Positions 1 to 7,993 of a stretch of 29,816 nt of DNA are shown here, one piece after another (the stretch's first letter is position 1; the number at the start of each line of letters is the position of its first letter). Source of the stretch: CAZGVV01 sp964529155 (GTDB taxonomy: Bacteria; Pseudomonadota; Alphaproteobacteria; Rickettsiales; SXRF01). The notes beneath the pieces are model-generated. The model saw nothing but the letters and a program-made list of their open reading frames with translations, did no database searches and was not told the DNA's origin. The stretch lies in the NCBI GenBank assembly GCA_964529155.1, contig CAZGVV010000022.1, forward strand, positions 1 to 29,816. Direction: 5' to 3'. The translations under genes and the position numbers were made by a program.

Positions 1-1
1 T

Positions 2-310
2 GCACCTTCTCTGGCTGCGGCGTATGTATCCATGTCGCCATCTTCAGCCATGGATATCACTCAAAACACTGCTGATATTGTCTTTCAAGGTGATAAGCTA
101 TCACCCGTGCTTGAAGCCTTGTTTGTTTCGCATGCAAGCGCACGTTTGGTAAAACAAAACTTTATCGTATCCTTTGCTTACAACCTCATTGCCATCCCAT
201 TGGCGATATTAGGCTTCGTTACTCCGCTTATCGCCGCTATCGCTATGTCCAGCTCCTCTATCCTTGTTGTGGCCAATGCTATGCGGCTTAATCATATGCG
301 AGGTAAGTGA
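2..310 (+). CDS. ccoI: Cation-transporting P-type ATPase CcoI/FixI, C-terminal end (5' truncated by window)
   Basis: This is the last ~102 residues of a P1B-type ATPase; the frame is open to the window edge, so the start lies upstream. Visible are the end of the P-domain hinge (APSLAAAYVSMSPSSA, the stretch that follows GDGxNDxPAL in the family), the ADIVF segment and the final two membrane helices (FAYNLIAIPLAILGFVTPLIAA and IAMSSSSILVVANAMRL). The SSxxVVxNAxRL ending is typical of heavy-metal ATPases. The assignment to CcoI, which supplies copper to the cbb3 oxidase, rests on the ccoS gene whose ATG overlaps this stop codon (TGATG). Confidence 0.85.
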   Translation, partial: APSLAAAYVSMSPSSAMDITQNTADIVFQGDKLSPVLEALFVSHASARLVKQNFIVSFAYNLIAIPLAILGFVTPLIAAIAMSSSSILVVANAMRLNHMRGK

Positions 311-447
311 TGGATATCCTCCTCTATCTCATTCCCATTGCTTTGATACTTGGTACGCTGGGCCTCTTCGGTTTTTTCTGGGCATTAAAAAATGATCAAT
401 TTGATGACCCGGAGGGGAATGCAAACCGGATTTTGAAAGACGACTAA
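310..447 (+). CDS. ccoS: Cbb3-type cytochrome oxidase assembly protein CcoS
   Basis: A 45-residue membrane protein. It has one N-terminal hydrophobic helix (LLYLIPIALILGTLGLFGFF) followed by the CcoS hallmark WALKNDQFDDPEGNANRIL and an acidic end. CcoS is needed for cofactor insertion into the cbb3 oxidase and works with the CcoI copper pump. The ATG overlaps the ccoI stop by one base, so translation is probably coupled. The last four bases overlap the stop of the convergent PAS-domain gene. Length and motif order fit the family well. Confidence 0.9.
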   Translation: MDILLYLIPIALILGTLGLFGFFWALKNDQFDDPEGNANRILKDD

Positions 448-1697
448 GCTGACTTTAATGCAGCTATTATTTTTTTCGTGTCATATTGCATGCCATTATT
501 GCAATGCTCAATTTTTTGTAAACTGCCTGCTATCGATGTTTGAAATAGTTTGAGTTCATTGATTAATTCATGCAATCCGCTTTGCGTAGTATCTAAGCGT
601 GCAGCATCCACTTTTCCCATGATTCGAATCACTTCTAAACTGGATGAGCACATTTTCATTCGATGGCAGTCTTCTTTAAAACGGTCAATATTGGTGACTA
701 TAGTTGCTAAGCCTTGAATCGCTTTTTGTTCGTATTCGATTTGCTGATTTTGCAAATATTCCATTTCTTTTTTTTGTGCTTCAGGATCACCGGATTCTTT
801 TGTAAAAAACTCAATTACTTCACCCTGAATACGCGAGGTACATAACAAAAATTGCCCTTCATAAATTTGATTAAAAACATCGGTGGCCGATTGCTTAAAC
901 CTATCAATTTCATTTCTAATTTCTGTAGAAACAATATTGTAATTGCCCGAGATAACGCCAATAGTTTTGCCTTGGTCACCCAGTTGAAACGACTGAACTT
1001 GTAAGTTCACCGGTACATATTTATTTTCTTCGTAGGAAGAAAATATTTTGGTTGTTTCGCTTATTAAATCCTGAGCCTGCTGCGTTATTCCTTCAAAGCA
1101 TTCAATAAATTTATTCTTCTCTATGCCTAAAACAGTGTCTCGCGCCGCAATTTCTTTTGCCAATGCAAGCGACATAAATTGCTCATAGCTTGCAAAACCT
1201 AATGCATTTAGTTCTCCTAATAAATGATCGGCACTTTCCTGTGGACTAGGTTTATTGTCTCTTTCAAACGCAAGTAGGGATTTATATACATTTTGTACAA
1301 TAGGAAAAATATCACTGCTGGGTTTTAGCCGAACAGAAAGGAACCCTTCATCTATTGGTGTTGCTATAGCAAATACCCAATAATAGCGCCCATCTTTTGC
1401 TCTGTTTTTGACATATGCCCCTATAGGTTTTCCTTTTTTTAAAAAATCCCAAAATAATGAGAAAACTCCCTTGGGCATATCAGAATGCCGAATAATATTA
1501 TGGGGTTTATTTAATAGCTCAGTCCACTCATATAGACTGATACGCCGAAAAACATTATTTCCGGCCAGCACAATGCCTCTGGAATCTGTTCTGGAAAAAA
1601 ATAATTCTTCAAATGAAAAAGGGACTTCTTCACTATTTTGCTCAGCTACGTGATTGAGGTCAGAATTTTTACTGATCGTATAATTATTCGCCTTCAT
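444..1697 (-). CDS. PAS-domain sensor protein with divergent chemotaxis-receptor-like helical domain
   Basis: 417 residues, soluble, with no membrane segment. Residues ~27-130 form an Aer-type PAS domain: the order 'RGIVLAGNNVF...HNIIRHSDMPKGVFSLFWDFLKKGKPIGAYVKNRAKDGRYYWVFA' (given in pieces) matches redox/energy-sensing PAS domains of chemoreceptors, including the IIRHxDMP signature. The rest is predicted alpha-helical. A central segment (LQVQSFQLGDQGKTIGVIS) recalls the 'AARxGExGxGFAVVA' hairpin tip of methyl-accepting proteins, but the canonical tip is not conserved, so CheA/CheW coupling is doubtful. An AAGGA ribosome site precedes the ATG. Transcription is probably sigma-54 dependent (see 1732-1747). 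The partner is unknown. Confidence 0.75.
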   Translation of the reverse strand: MKANNYTISKNSDLNHVAEQNSEEVPFSFEELFFSRTDSRGIVLAGNNVFRRISLYEWTELLNKPHNIIRHSDMPKGVFSLFWDFLKKGKPIGAYVKNRAKDGRYYWVFAIATPIDEGFLSVRLKPSSDIFPIVQNVYKSLLAFERDNKPSPQESADHLLGELNALGFASYEQFMSLALAKEIAARDTVLGIEKNKFIECFEGITQQAQDLISETTKIFSSYEENKYVPVNLQVQSFQLGDQGKTIGVISGNYNIVSTEIRNEIDRFKQSATDVFNQIYEGQFLLCTSRIQGEVIEFFTKESGDPEAQKKEMEYLQNQQIEYEQKAIQGLATIVTNIDRFKEDCHRMKMCSSSLEVIRIMGKVDAARLDTTQSGLHELINELKLFQTSIAGSLQKIEHCNNGMQYDTKKIIAALKSA

Positions 1698-1731
1698 TGC
1701 CTAATCCTTAAATTATATATATCTTAATAAA

Positions 1732-1747
1732 TGCAAGGCAGATGCCA
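1732..1747 (-). promoter_or_regulatory. Candidate sigma-54 (-24/-12) promoter for the PAS gene
   Basis: On the minus strand the sequence TGGCATCTGCCTTGCA has GG and GC separated by exactly 10 bases, as in the RpoN consensus TGGCAC-N5-TTGCA. Only the sixth base differs. The predicted start of transcription near 1721 leaves a leader of ~24 nt containing the ribosome site. Confidence 0.6.
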
Positions 1748-1936
1748 GAAAAAATAGTTATAATAATAAATAAGTTATCCGCCGTCTGGGAGGGCTATTC
1801 TAATTTCTATTCTCTATTTTAGAATAAAATAGAAGAGGCCTTAGCTGAAAAAAATTAAAATAAAATAAATCAAATAACGATCAAGTATTCACATCTAACT
1901 TTTAAATAGGGTTGTTGGTATTTTGCTAAAGAATAA

Positions 1937-1969
1937 TGCACCAGCACGGAATAAACTCGAACCGGATTT
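1937..1969 (-). repeat. Partial cassette repeat (copy G): degenerate tRNA-Leu 3' end
   Basis: On the minus strand this reads ATCCGGTTCGAGTTTATTCC then GTGCTGGTGCA. It matches the first segment of repeat C (16371-16405) almost base for base, but the terminal CCA and the downstream motifs are lost. It lies 65 bp after the formyltransferase stop, the position such a segment takes after the genes in the 15-19 kb array. The remaining gene-free sequence at 1748-2033 is AT-rich. It contains an 8-bp inverted repeat (TATTCTAA/TTAGAATA, about 1795-1826) and nothing else I recognise. Confidence 0.7.
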
Positions 1970-2033
1970 TTGAACTAGTCGGGTATTTTCAGAACTATAA
2001 ATCTATTTTGTAAATATGAAAAATGTTCAGAAG

Positions 2034-2780
2034 CTATTGTCTCACTGCTTGCGTGTAGCTATTTGTAAACTTGTCAGCATAACATGATTGTTCAACGGTC
2101 AAAGGCAATCCAACTTCACTGCGTAGATGGGCATTAATCAGTGATCCAGCATAGGGAGAAGTAACGCGATGCATATGGATGACCTTCTCACCAATATCTG
2201 GCATGCCATCTAATGTTTCATAGGGTATGGGCATTCTTTCAGAAAAGCTGGCAAGATCCCCATCATCAAACTTTGTATTCGCTTGGTGTAAAGCAATAGC
2301 GCAATAGGGTTTGCGCGTTTCAAGCATTTGCTCAAATGGATTGGGACCAACACAAGAAGGCCATATTTCACCATCGGCAGGATGAGCATTAAACACGCCT
2401 AAACGAGGGGTTTTTATAATGGTTTCATCTAATAGCTGACCAAACGTTCCCATATATACAATGTCGGGTTTCCAGTCATTTTGTAGTTTATCATAAAACT
2501 CTGTTGTTTTAACTCTGCCTTTAAAAACTGGGATACCATGGCGACCTGCTAATGTTTCAACCATTTTCTCCTCCTGCTGTGTATGAGCATATTGCCAAAC
2601 ACGTTTGGAAGCAGAGGTGAATTTCTGAGACGGATCATCGGTTGCAATACCTACGATTTCGATCTTATTCATTAACTCAGAATCATTCAGTAGATTACTC
2701 AAGATATGATACCCTCGATAGAAGCTGCCAAAAATGGCGACTCGCATTTTGGGTGAGGCAGTACCATTAAGATCTGACAT
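2034..2780 (-). CDS. Formyltransferase-family protein (methionyl-tRNA formyltransferase-like catalytic domain)
   Basis: 248 residues with the Formyl_trans_N fold. There is an N-terminal Rossmann strand (MRVAIFGSFYRGYHIL), a central FGQLLDETIIKTPRLGVFNA, then HPADGEIWPSCVGPNPFEQM and TKFDDGDL. The Asn-His-Asp triad of the superfamily is present (FNAHP and the Asp of DDGDL). It is shorter than methionyl-tRNA formyltransferase and lacks its C-terminal domain. It therefore probably acts on a small molecule, such as an amino sugar or nucleotide, with N10-formyl-THF. The substrate cannot be told. The gene sits between repeats A and G, downstream of tRNA-Leu(CAG) in the same direction, so it looks like a cassette. 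There is no obvious Shine-Dalgarno sequence. Confidence 0.75.
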   Translation of the reverse strand: MSDLNGTASPKMRVAIFGSFYRGYHILSNLLNDSELMNKIEIVGIATDDPSQKFTSASKRVWQYAHTQQEEKMVETLAGRHGIPVFKGRVKTTEFYDKLQNDWKPDIVYMGTFGQLLDETIIKTPRLGVFNAHPADGEIWPSCVGPNPFEQMLETRKPYCAIALHQANTKFDDGDLASFSERMPIPYETLDGMPDIGEKVIHMHRVTSPYAGSLINAHLRSEVGLPLTVEQSCYADKFTNSYTQAVRQ

Positions 2781-2835
2781 TGAATTGACTTTGAATTAAT
2801 TAATATTAACCAGCGTATCATTTAAGAGCGATTTT

Positions 2836-2980
2836 GTCTAGAACCGCCCATCTAATTGAATCGTATGATTTTCTACAATATTTGGTTGAAAACGACGGTT
2901 TCAATTTTCTGAAACCTAGAACCGCCGCCAATCTTTAGCTGAAGAGGACTCGAACCTGTTTTTGGAACACTGTTCCGAAG
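2836..2980 (-). repeat. tRNA-Leu-associated structured repeat, copy A
   Basis: It starts directly after the CCA of tRNA-Leu(CAG) and runs on the minus strand. In order: TTCGG; hairpin GGAACAGTGTTCC (2964-2976); T-arm-like GGTTCGAGTCC; CGGCGGTTCTAGGTTTCAGA; an inner hairpin (TTGAAA/TTTCAA); and the end motif AATTAGATGGGCGGTTCTAG. The order and total length (145 bp) match copy B after tRNA-Leu(UAA) (146 bp). Confidence 0.8.
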
Positions 2981-3065
2981 TGGTGCCCAGGAAGGGACTC
3001 GAACCCCCACGCCTCGCGGCGCTAGCACCTGAAGCTAGTGCGTCTACCAATTCCGCCACCTGGGC
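2981..3065 (-). tRNA. tRNA-Leu (anticodon CAG)
   Basis: An 85-nt class II tRNA with encoded CCA. The acceptor stem GCCCAGG pairs with CCTGGGC, followed by ACCA. The D-arm region GGCGGAATTGGTAGACGC is typical of leucine tRNAs. The anticodon stem CTAGC/GCTAG encloses the loop TTCAGGT, giving anticodon CAG. There is a long variable arm and a GGGGGTTCGAGTCCC T-arm. A strong promoter lies 35 nt upstream. Structured repeat A follows immediately. Confidence 0.97.
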
Positions 3066-3106
3066 ACAGATACGGTTTCCTTGCGGCAGAGCCGAAAGGG
3101 TTTGCA

Positions 3107-3135
3107 TCTATAAACAGGCGACGAAGGCTTGTCAA
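3107..3135 (-). promoter_or_regulatory. Sigma-70 type promoter of tRNA-Leu(CAG)
   Basis: On the minus strand: TTGACA, 17-bp spacer, TATAGA. The -35 box is perfect and the -10 box matches five of six. The predicted start near 3100 gives a ~35-nt leader before the tRNA. Confidence 0.75.
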
Positions 3136-3148
3136 TTCCTGATAGTGC

Positions 3149-3176
3149 TTGACGGCGCGACACATCTCGCTACTCT
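3149..3176 (+). promoter_or_regulatory. Candidate promoter for the NDUFA9-like gene
   Basis: TTGACG, 16-bp spacer, TACTCT. The -35 box is good and the -10 box is weak. It lies ~40 bp upstream of the ATG at 3216, diverging from the tRNA promoter. Confidence 0.4.
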
Positions 3177-3215
3177 CTGCCCTATCCAGAAAACATACCT
3201 CATATCCAAAATTCT

Positions 3216-4174
3216 ATGAAAGATCGTATTGTTACGCTCATTGGCGGCACGGGTTTTCTCGGTCGTTATGTCGTGCGCACCCTCGCCAAGGCGGGCTACC
3301 GCGTGCGCGTGGTCTCCCGGCGGCCGGAAACCGCACTGGAGCTTAAAACTGCCGGTGAGCTCGGGCAAATTGCCTTGTTTAAAGGGGATTTATCACGCCC
3401 GGAAACGTTGATTCCCTGCCTTGCCGGTAGTTATGCCGTGATAGATCTGGTGGGTATTTTATTTGAAACCCGCCATCGTCGTTTTGTGGGATTACATGCC
3501 CAAAGCGCTGAAAAATTAGCTCAGGCGGCTTATGCCGCTGGCGTATCAGCGTTTGTATATGTTTCGGCACTCGGGGTTGAGCAGGCAACGGATTGTGCCT
3601 ATGCGCGCAGTAAAGCATTAGGTGAAAAAGCCGTGCTTAGTGCATTTCCCGGGGCAGTTATCTTGCGCCCAAGTATTATGTTTGGTCAGCAAGATCAGTT
3701 CTTTAACCGGTTTGCTAAACTTGCCACGCTTTCNNNNNNNNNNCGGTGCTGCCATTAATTGGCGCGGATACAAAATTTCAACCAGTCTATGTAGACGATG
3801 TGGCTGCGGCCATTAAAGTGTGCATAGAAAATGGCGCAACCGCCGGAGGCACGTTTGAGCTGGGCGGGCCAGAAATATTGAGTTTCCGGGAATTGATGGA
3901 ATATATGCTGCGTGTGATCGGAAGAAAACGTTACCTTTTACCCATCCCGCAGGCATTGGCAGGGGCAATGGCATTTGGTGCTGAATTTAAACGCTGGAAT
4001 CCACCGCTTACGCGCGATCAAGTGCGCTTATTACAACATGATAATGTAGCCAGCCAGCATATGCCTGGTTTTTCAGCGCTTGGAATTGCACCCACTCGGA
4101 TGGAGATGGTAGTGCCCAGCTATTTGTCCTGTTACCAAAAAGGAAATATGTCTACTGTAGGAGAATTGGTATGA
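3216..4174 (+). CDS. NAD(P)-dependent SDR of the NDUFA9/complex I-associated family (interrupted by an assembly gap)
   Basis: An atypical extended short-chain dehydrogenase. The nucleotide-binding glycine motif is at the N-terminus (TLIGGTGFLGRYVV), followed by FVYVSALG and a YxxxK-like AYARSKALGE, then ILRPSIMFGQQDQFFNRFA. After ten Ns the family continues with VLPLIGADTKFQPVYVDDVA. Bacterial homologues of NDUFA9 are thought to act as NAD(P)-binding accessory or ubiquinone-related proteins. The two parts are in different frames only because of the ten-N placeholder: the codon before the gap begins TC and the codon after ends CG, so the true gap is 2 bases (or 2 modulo 3), giving Ser-Pro as in relatives. 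The stop overlaps the next ATG (ATGA). Confidence 0.85.
3734..3743. other. Assembly gap (10 Ns)
   Basis: Ten unknown bases inside the SDR gene. The length looks like a placeholder rather than a measured distance, because it breaks a reading frame that is otherwise intact on both sides. Confidence 0.95.
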
Positions 4175-4695
4175 AATCTATTTGGTTCACCACCCTTGTT
4201 GTGGGAATGGTATGTGTGCTGCCATTAGGCGCAGAAGCAAAAAAAATAACGCCGCATGCTGCCGAGCCCACCAAGGTCAGTTTTTTATCGACATATCTGC
4301 AATGCAAAAAAAGCAACCTTTCCGCCACGCCAAGTGATTTAGAAAAGCTTAGCTGTGAGGAGCGGGTAAGTGTGCATTTCTGCGCCATGCTGCAAAAGGC
4401 GCCAGAGGATGTCCAAAATAGCTTGTCTCTGGAAGTCTATTGCAATGTATTAGCCGAGCAACATGGCGGCAATGCAGCGCAGGACGCCGAAGTAATCAGT
4501 ACGGCGAATGAAGCAGGCTGCTATCAGGGCGGAGATGTGCGTGCCGCGTTGTTGGAAAAATACAAGAGCAATGATGAGGTGATAGATACGCTACAAAACT
4601 TTACTAAATCTTTGCTGGCTAATGAAGAAACGTGCTTTAACCCCATAAAACCAGACGCACAACCAGTGACCGCCTTGCCGGAAGAAACACATTAA
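4171..4695 (+). CDS. Secreted cysteine-containing protein of unknown function
   Basis: 174 residues. A clear signal peptide (SIWFTTLVVGMVCVLPLG) has a likely cleavage after AEA at about residue 23, so the protein is periplasmic or exported. The mature part has about six cysteines (QCKKS, LSCEE, HFCAML, VYCNVL, GCYQGG, ETCFN), enough for three disulfides. I do not recognise the family. Its ATG overlaps the stop of the SDR gene, so the two are probably co-translated. Good hydrophilic composition and the signal peptide make it a real gene. Confidence 0.7.
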   Translation: MKSIWFTTLVVGMVCVLPLGAEAKKITPHAAEPTKVSFLSTYLQCKKSNLSATPSDLEKLSCEERVSVHFCAMLQKAPEDVQNSLSLEVYCNVLAEQHGGNAAQDAEVISTANEAGCYQGGDVRAALLEKYKSNDEVIDTLQNFTKSLLANEETCFNPIKPDAQPVTALPEETH

Positions 4696-4786
4696 TAATT
4701 TTACGTATTGAATCTTTATACGGGAGTACTTAGCCCTTATTGCGATACTTTGCTGTTATTTTCAATCAACACTAAGGAGGTTTCGC

Positions 4787-5191
4787 ATGGGTCTCGCAGA
4801 AAAAAGAGAAGTTGAAAGCTTTAAGACAAGTAAAGCGGATGGGTATATTGCTGCAATTAATGAAGCAGCGGGTAATTCTATCCCCGTTGATATTGATTGG
4901 GATTCATTGGCAGAAAATGGGCAATCTAAGCATTATGCAGACGCTTTTCCTAAGCTCTATTTTGAGCCTTTAATCACGGCGCTTAAAAAAATTGGTGCTG
5001 ATCAAATGGGTAAGGATGCGCTTAAAGAAGGCCTAAAGCGTATTGTGATGAAAAATTCTGGTCAATATTTCAATGAGCACGGGCTGACATTTGACAACGG
5101 TACTCTGACTATCGATTTAAAAATTGCGAATGTCGATGCGGTTTCTGATCGTGAGAAAAATTTGCAGACGCTTATTGAAAAGAAGCTTTAG
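4787..5191 (+). CDS. Small soluble conserved-looking protein of unknown function
   Basis: 134 residues with no signal peptide or membrane segment. It is charged and probably alpha/beta. An excellent ribosome site (AAGGAGG, 4774-4780) stands 6 bp before the ATG, the strongest in the window, so it is probably well translated. Recognisable stretches are AAGNSIPVDIDWDSLAENG and a C-terminal beta-rich GTLTIDLKIANVDAVSDRE. I cannot assign a family. It is monocistronic, preceded by ~90 bp without a gene and followed by a strong terminator. Confidence 0.65.
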   Translation: MGLAEKREVESFKTSKADGYIAAINEAAGNSIPVDIDWDSLAENGQSKHYADAFPKLYFEPLITALKKIGADQMGKDALKEGLKRIVMKNSGQYFNEHGLTFDNGTLTIDLKIANVDAVSDREKNLQTLIEKKL

Positions 5192-5209
5192 ATTAAATCT
5201 ACTTTAGAT

Positions 5210-5247
5210 AAAAAAAGACCGGTGGAATTTTCTACCGGTCTTTTTTT
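5210..5247. terminator. Bidirectional Rho-independent terminator
   Basis: The stem GACCGGT/ACCGGTC is extended by A7/T7, and the loop can itself close with GAA/TTC. Because of the A and T tracts it should work on both strands, ending the 4787 gene and the convergent kdpD transcript. Confidence 0.9.
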
Positions 5248-5272
5248 ATCTCCCTATCATTATTGAGACAAG

Positions 5273-7993
5273 CTAGCCGGCCATCTCAATTTCTTCTACG
5301 GCCTTCACAGGTAATGTGAAGGTCATTAAGGCGCCGCCTGCAGGATCATTCTGTGCCCATATTTTTCCACCATGTGCGGCAATAATGCCCCGGCAAATAG
5401 CCAGCCCCATGCCACCCTCACGCACCATCTCGTCAATGCTTAAGCGGCGATCTTGTGCCGTATAGAATTTATCGAAGATACGTTCTTCATCCCCCACACG
5501 AATACCTGGGCCGTCATCACGTATAATCACATGTAAATCTGGTTTGATCAGTTTTACCTCAATACTTACATTGGTAGATTCCGGGGTATGATCTGCAATA
5601 TTTTCAAGTAAGTTGATGAATACCTGTTCAATGAGCAATCCATCCATTCGTACCAAAGGAAGACCGGGATCAATGCGTGTAACAACACGGCGTTGTCCCA
5701 GTTTGTGTTCTGTGCGCATAAGAGCCGAACCAATTAATTCTTCAATGAAATATAATTCTTTATTTAATTTCACCGAGCCCGATTCCAGGCTCGTTACGTC
5801 AAGTAAATTAGTAACCATGCGGGCAAGGCGCGCTGCTTCCTCATGTATAAGGCGGAGCAATTCCAGACGATATTCATCAGTAATTTTCCCGCTCTCAAGA
5901 AGCAGCGTACTGGCGGCACCGGTGATGGAGGCGAGTGGTGTGCGCAAGTCATGACTCACGGAAGATAGAAGGATATTGCGTAATTTTTCGCCCTCTGTGT
6001 CGAGTAATGTTTTTTCAACCAGCTCCCCTGAGATTGCCCGGTCGAGTGCTACAGCCGTTAAGCTGGCGAAGGTCTCAAGCAGCGTTACTTGTTCAGTGGT
6101 GAACTGTTCCTGTGCTTGCGGAATCACACCCAGCACACCCACCACAGTATTAGAAGAAATTAATGGTAAATAAATGCCGCTTGCTCCAGGCAATGTTTCC
6201 GTAGAGACCCCGGCATTTTGCCGATGTGTATACGCCCACAATGCCGCCGATTCTTCCCGCAATGGGTCGCTTGCTTCCAGGCCTGCGCTGCCTTCATCAA
6301 TGACACGCACTAACTGGCCCTTGCTGTCTGGCATCCAAAGGCTTACGCCGCTATCCATAATTTCGGAAATATGCTGTGCAGCAATTTCTGATAACACCAC
6401 ACGGCCACGATTACCGGTTAATTCGCGTGTCATGGCATAAAGCGCGCTGGTATTTTCTTCCCTTCGTCTTGCATGCAGAGCGCTTACGCGCATGTTAGCT
6501 GTTTGTTTGCCTATATTAAATCCAGTCATTAACAGCACAGCAAAGGTGATTAAATGTTGCTCATCTGCCAGCTTGAACGAAAAGAAGGGATGCACGAAAA
6601 AGAAATTAAATGCTGCGGCGCTAAAAAGCGTAGCCAAAAAGGACGGGCCGCGCCCAAAACGCAATGCTACCCATACAATACCAATTAGATAAGGCATCAT
6701 CAAATTACTGGGCTGCAATACTTCACGCAGCCACACCAATGTGCCGGTAAGCAACACGGCGGGAACTAATGCCATAATGTAATGGTGCAATGGCGCTGCG
6801 CTTTTCCAGAAAGAAATGCGCAGCCATTTGCGATCTTCTTCCTCGCCTGCAACCACAGTTACGTCGATGTCATTACATACACGTAAAATATTCTCAGCTA
6901 ATGTGCCGTAAATGACTTCTTTCCAGCGCGGTTTTTTTACTTTTCCGACAATGATACGTGTGATGCCATGGTTTTTGGCATAATGGCAAATTTCGTCAGA
7001 GGCGCGGGTGGTGGCTGTGATAATGTCGGTACGGGCGCCCATGCGTTCGGCCAAGCGCAATGTCCGTTCTACGGCTTGGCGCCCTTCCTCACTCAGGCGG
7101 TAATGTCGTTCATTTTCAATATATAGAGCGATCCATGGTGCGCGCATGCCGCTGGCTGCCCGTTTGGCAACACGAACCAATTTTCCTGATAACGCATCTG
7201 GACCAATGCATACGAGAATACGGTCCGATCCGCTCCATACTTGTCCCGCACGCCCTTTGTAGACATCCATTTGCGCGTCTACACGCTCTGCGGTGCGGCG
7301 CAACGCTAATTCACGTAAGGCGATCAGATTGCTTTTCTTAAAAAAGTTCTGGGCCGCACGGCGTTTTGCGCCGGGGGCAATATATACTTTGCCTTCTTTT
7401 AAGCGTTTGAGCAGTTCTTCGGATGGAATATCGACTAATGAAATTTCGTCTGCCTTATCAAAAAAAGCATCTGGTACTGTTTCTTTTACCCATACACCCG
7501 TAGCGCGAGCGACAACGTCATTTAAGCTTTCTAAATGCTGAACATTGAGGGTGGTATAAACATCAATGCCTGCTTCCAATAGCTCTTCGACATCCTGCCA
7601 GCGTTTAGGATGGCGTGAACCGGGGGCGTTGGTATGGGCAAGCTCATCAAGTAGGATAAGTTGTGGTTTGCGCGCTAGGGCGCCATCCAGGTCAAATTCC
7701 TTAAGCGTTGTTCCGCGATATTGCACCTCACGCAGTGGAATAACCGGGATGCCTTCCGCTAATTTAACTGTTTCCTCACGGCCGTGGGTTTCGACTACGC
7801 CGATGACAATATCAACACCTTCACGAATAGCGCTTTGTGCGCCAGAAAGCATGGAATACGTTTTCCCAACGCCTGCGCATGCTCCGAAGAAAATTTTCAG
7901 CTTACCGCGTGTACGTGACTCTTCCTCATCCGTTTCTTCCGCAGTGATGCGAGAGAGCAATTCGTCGGGATCAGGGCGGGTTTCGTTGTTCAT
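5273..7993 (-). CDS. kdpD: Sensor histidine kinase KdpD
   Basis: 906 residues, full length for KdpD. The N-terminal KdpD domain has a Walker A motif (GACAGVGKT, residues 37-45) and LDELAHTNAPGSRHPKRWQD. A Usp-like domain follows (~245-375), then four membrane helices (~405-500), a GAF-like domain, a HisKA box SSVSHDLRTPLASITG (phospho-acceptor His ~681), and the HATPase motifs NLLENIADHTPE, RDDGPGI and GGMGLAICRG. It senses K+ limitation or turgor and normally phosphorylates KdpE. The start overlaps the kdpC stop (ATGA). No kdpE follows; the next gene is convergent and unrelated. Confidence 0.95.
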   Translation of the reverse strand: MNNETRPDPDELLSRITAEETDEEESRTRGKLKIFFGACAGVGKTYSMLSGAQSAIREGVDIVIGVVETHGREETVKLAEGIPVIPLREVQYRGTTLKEFDLDGALARKPQLILLDELAHTNAPGSRHPKRWQDVEELLEAGIDVYTTLNVQHLESLNDVVARATGVWVKETVPDAFFDKADEISLVDIPSEELLKRLKEGKVYIAPGAKRRAAQNFFKKSNLIALRELALRRTAERVDAQMDVYKGRAGQVWSGSDRILVCIGPDALSGKLVRVAKRAASGMRAPWIALYIENERHYRLSEEGRQAVERTLRLAERMGARTDIITATTRASDEICHYAKNHGITRIIVGKVKKPRWKEVIYGTLAENILRVCNDIDVTVVAGEEEDRKWLRISFWKSAAPLHHYIMALVPAVLLTGTLVWLREVLQPSNLMMPYLIGIVWVALRFGRGPSFLATLFSAAAFNFFFVHPFFSFKLADEQHLITFAVLLMTGFNIGKQTANMRVSALHARRREENTSALYAMTRELTGNRGRVVLSEIAAQHISEIMDSGVSLWMPDSKGQLVRVIDEGSAGLEASDPLREESAALWAYTHRQNAGVSTETLPGASGIYLPLISSNTVVGVLGVIPQAQEQFTTEQVTLLETFASLTAVALDRAISGELVEKTLLDTEGEKLRNILLSSVSHDLRTPLASITGAASTLLLESGKITDEYRLELLRLIHEEAARLARMVTNLLDVTSLESGSVKLNKELYFIEELIGSALMRTEHKLGQRRVVTRIDPGLPLVRMDGLLIEQVFINLLENIADHTPESTNVSIEVKLIKPDLHVIIRDDGPGIRVGDEERIFDKFYTAQDRRLSIDEMVREGGMGLAICRGIIAAHGGKIWAQNDPAGGALMTFTLPVKAVEEIEMAG

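Noticed and set aside
2916..3107. Open frame on the minus strand over tRNA-Leu(CAG)
   Set aside because: Its translation contains AELVDALASGAS, the usual artefact of reading a leucine tRNA; the tRNA folds fully.
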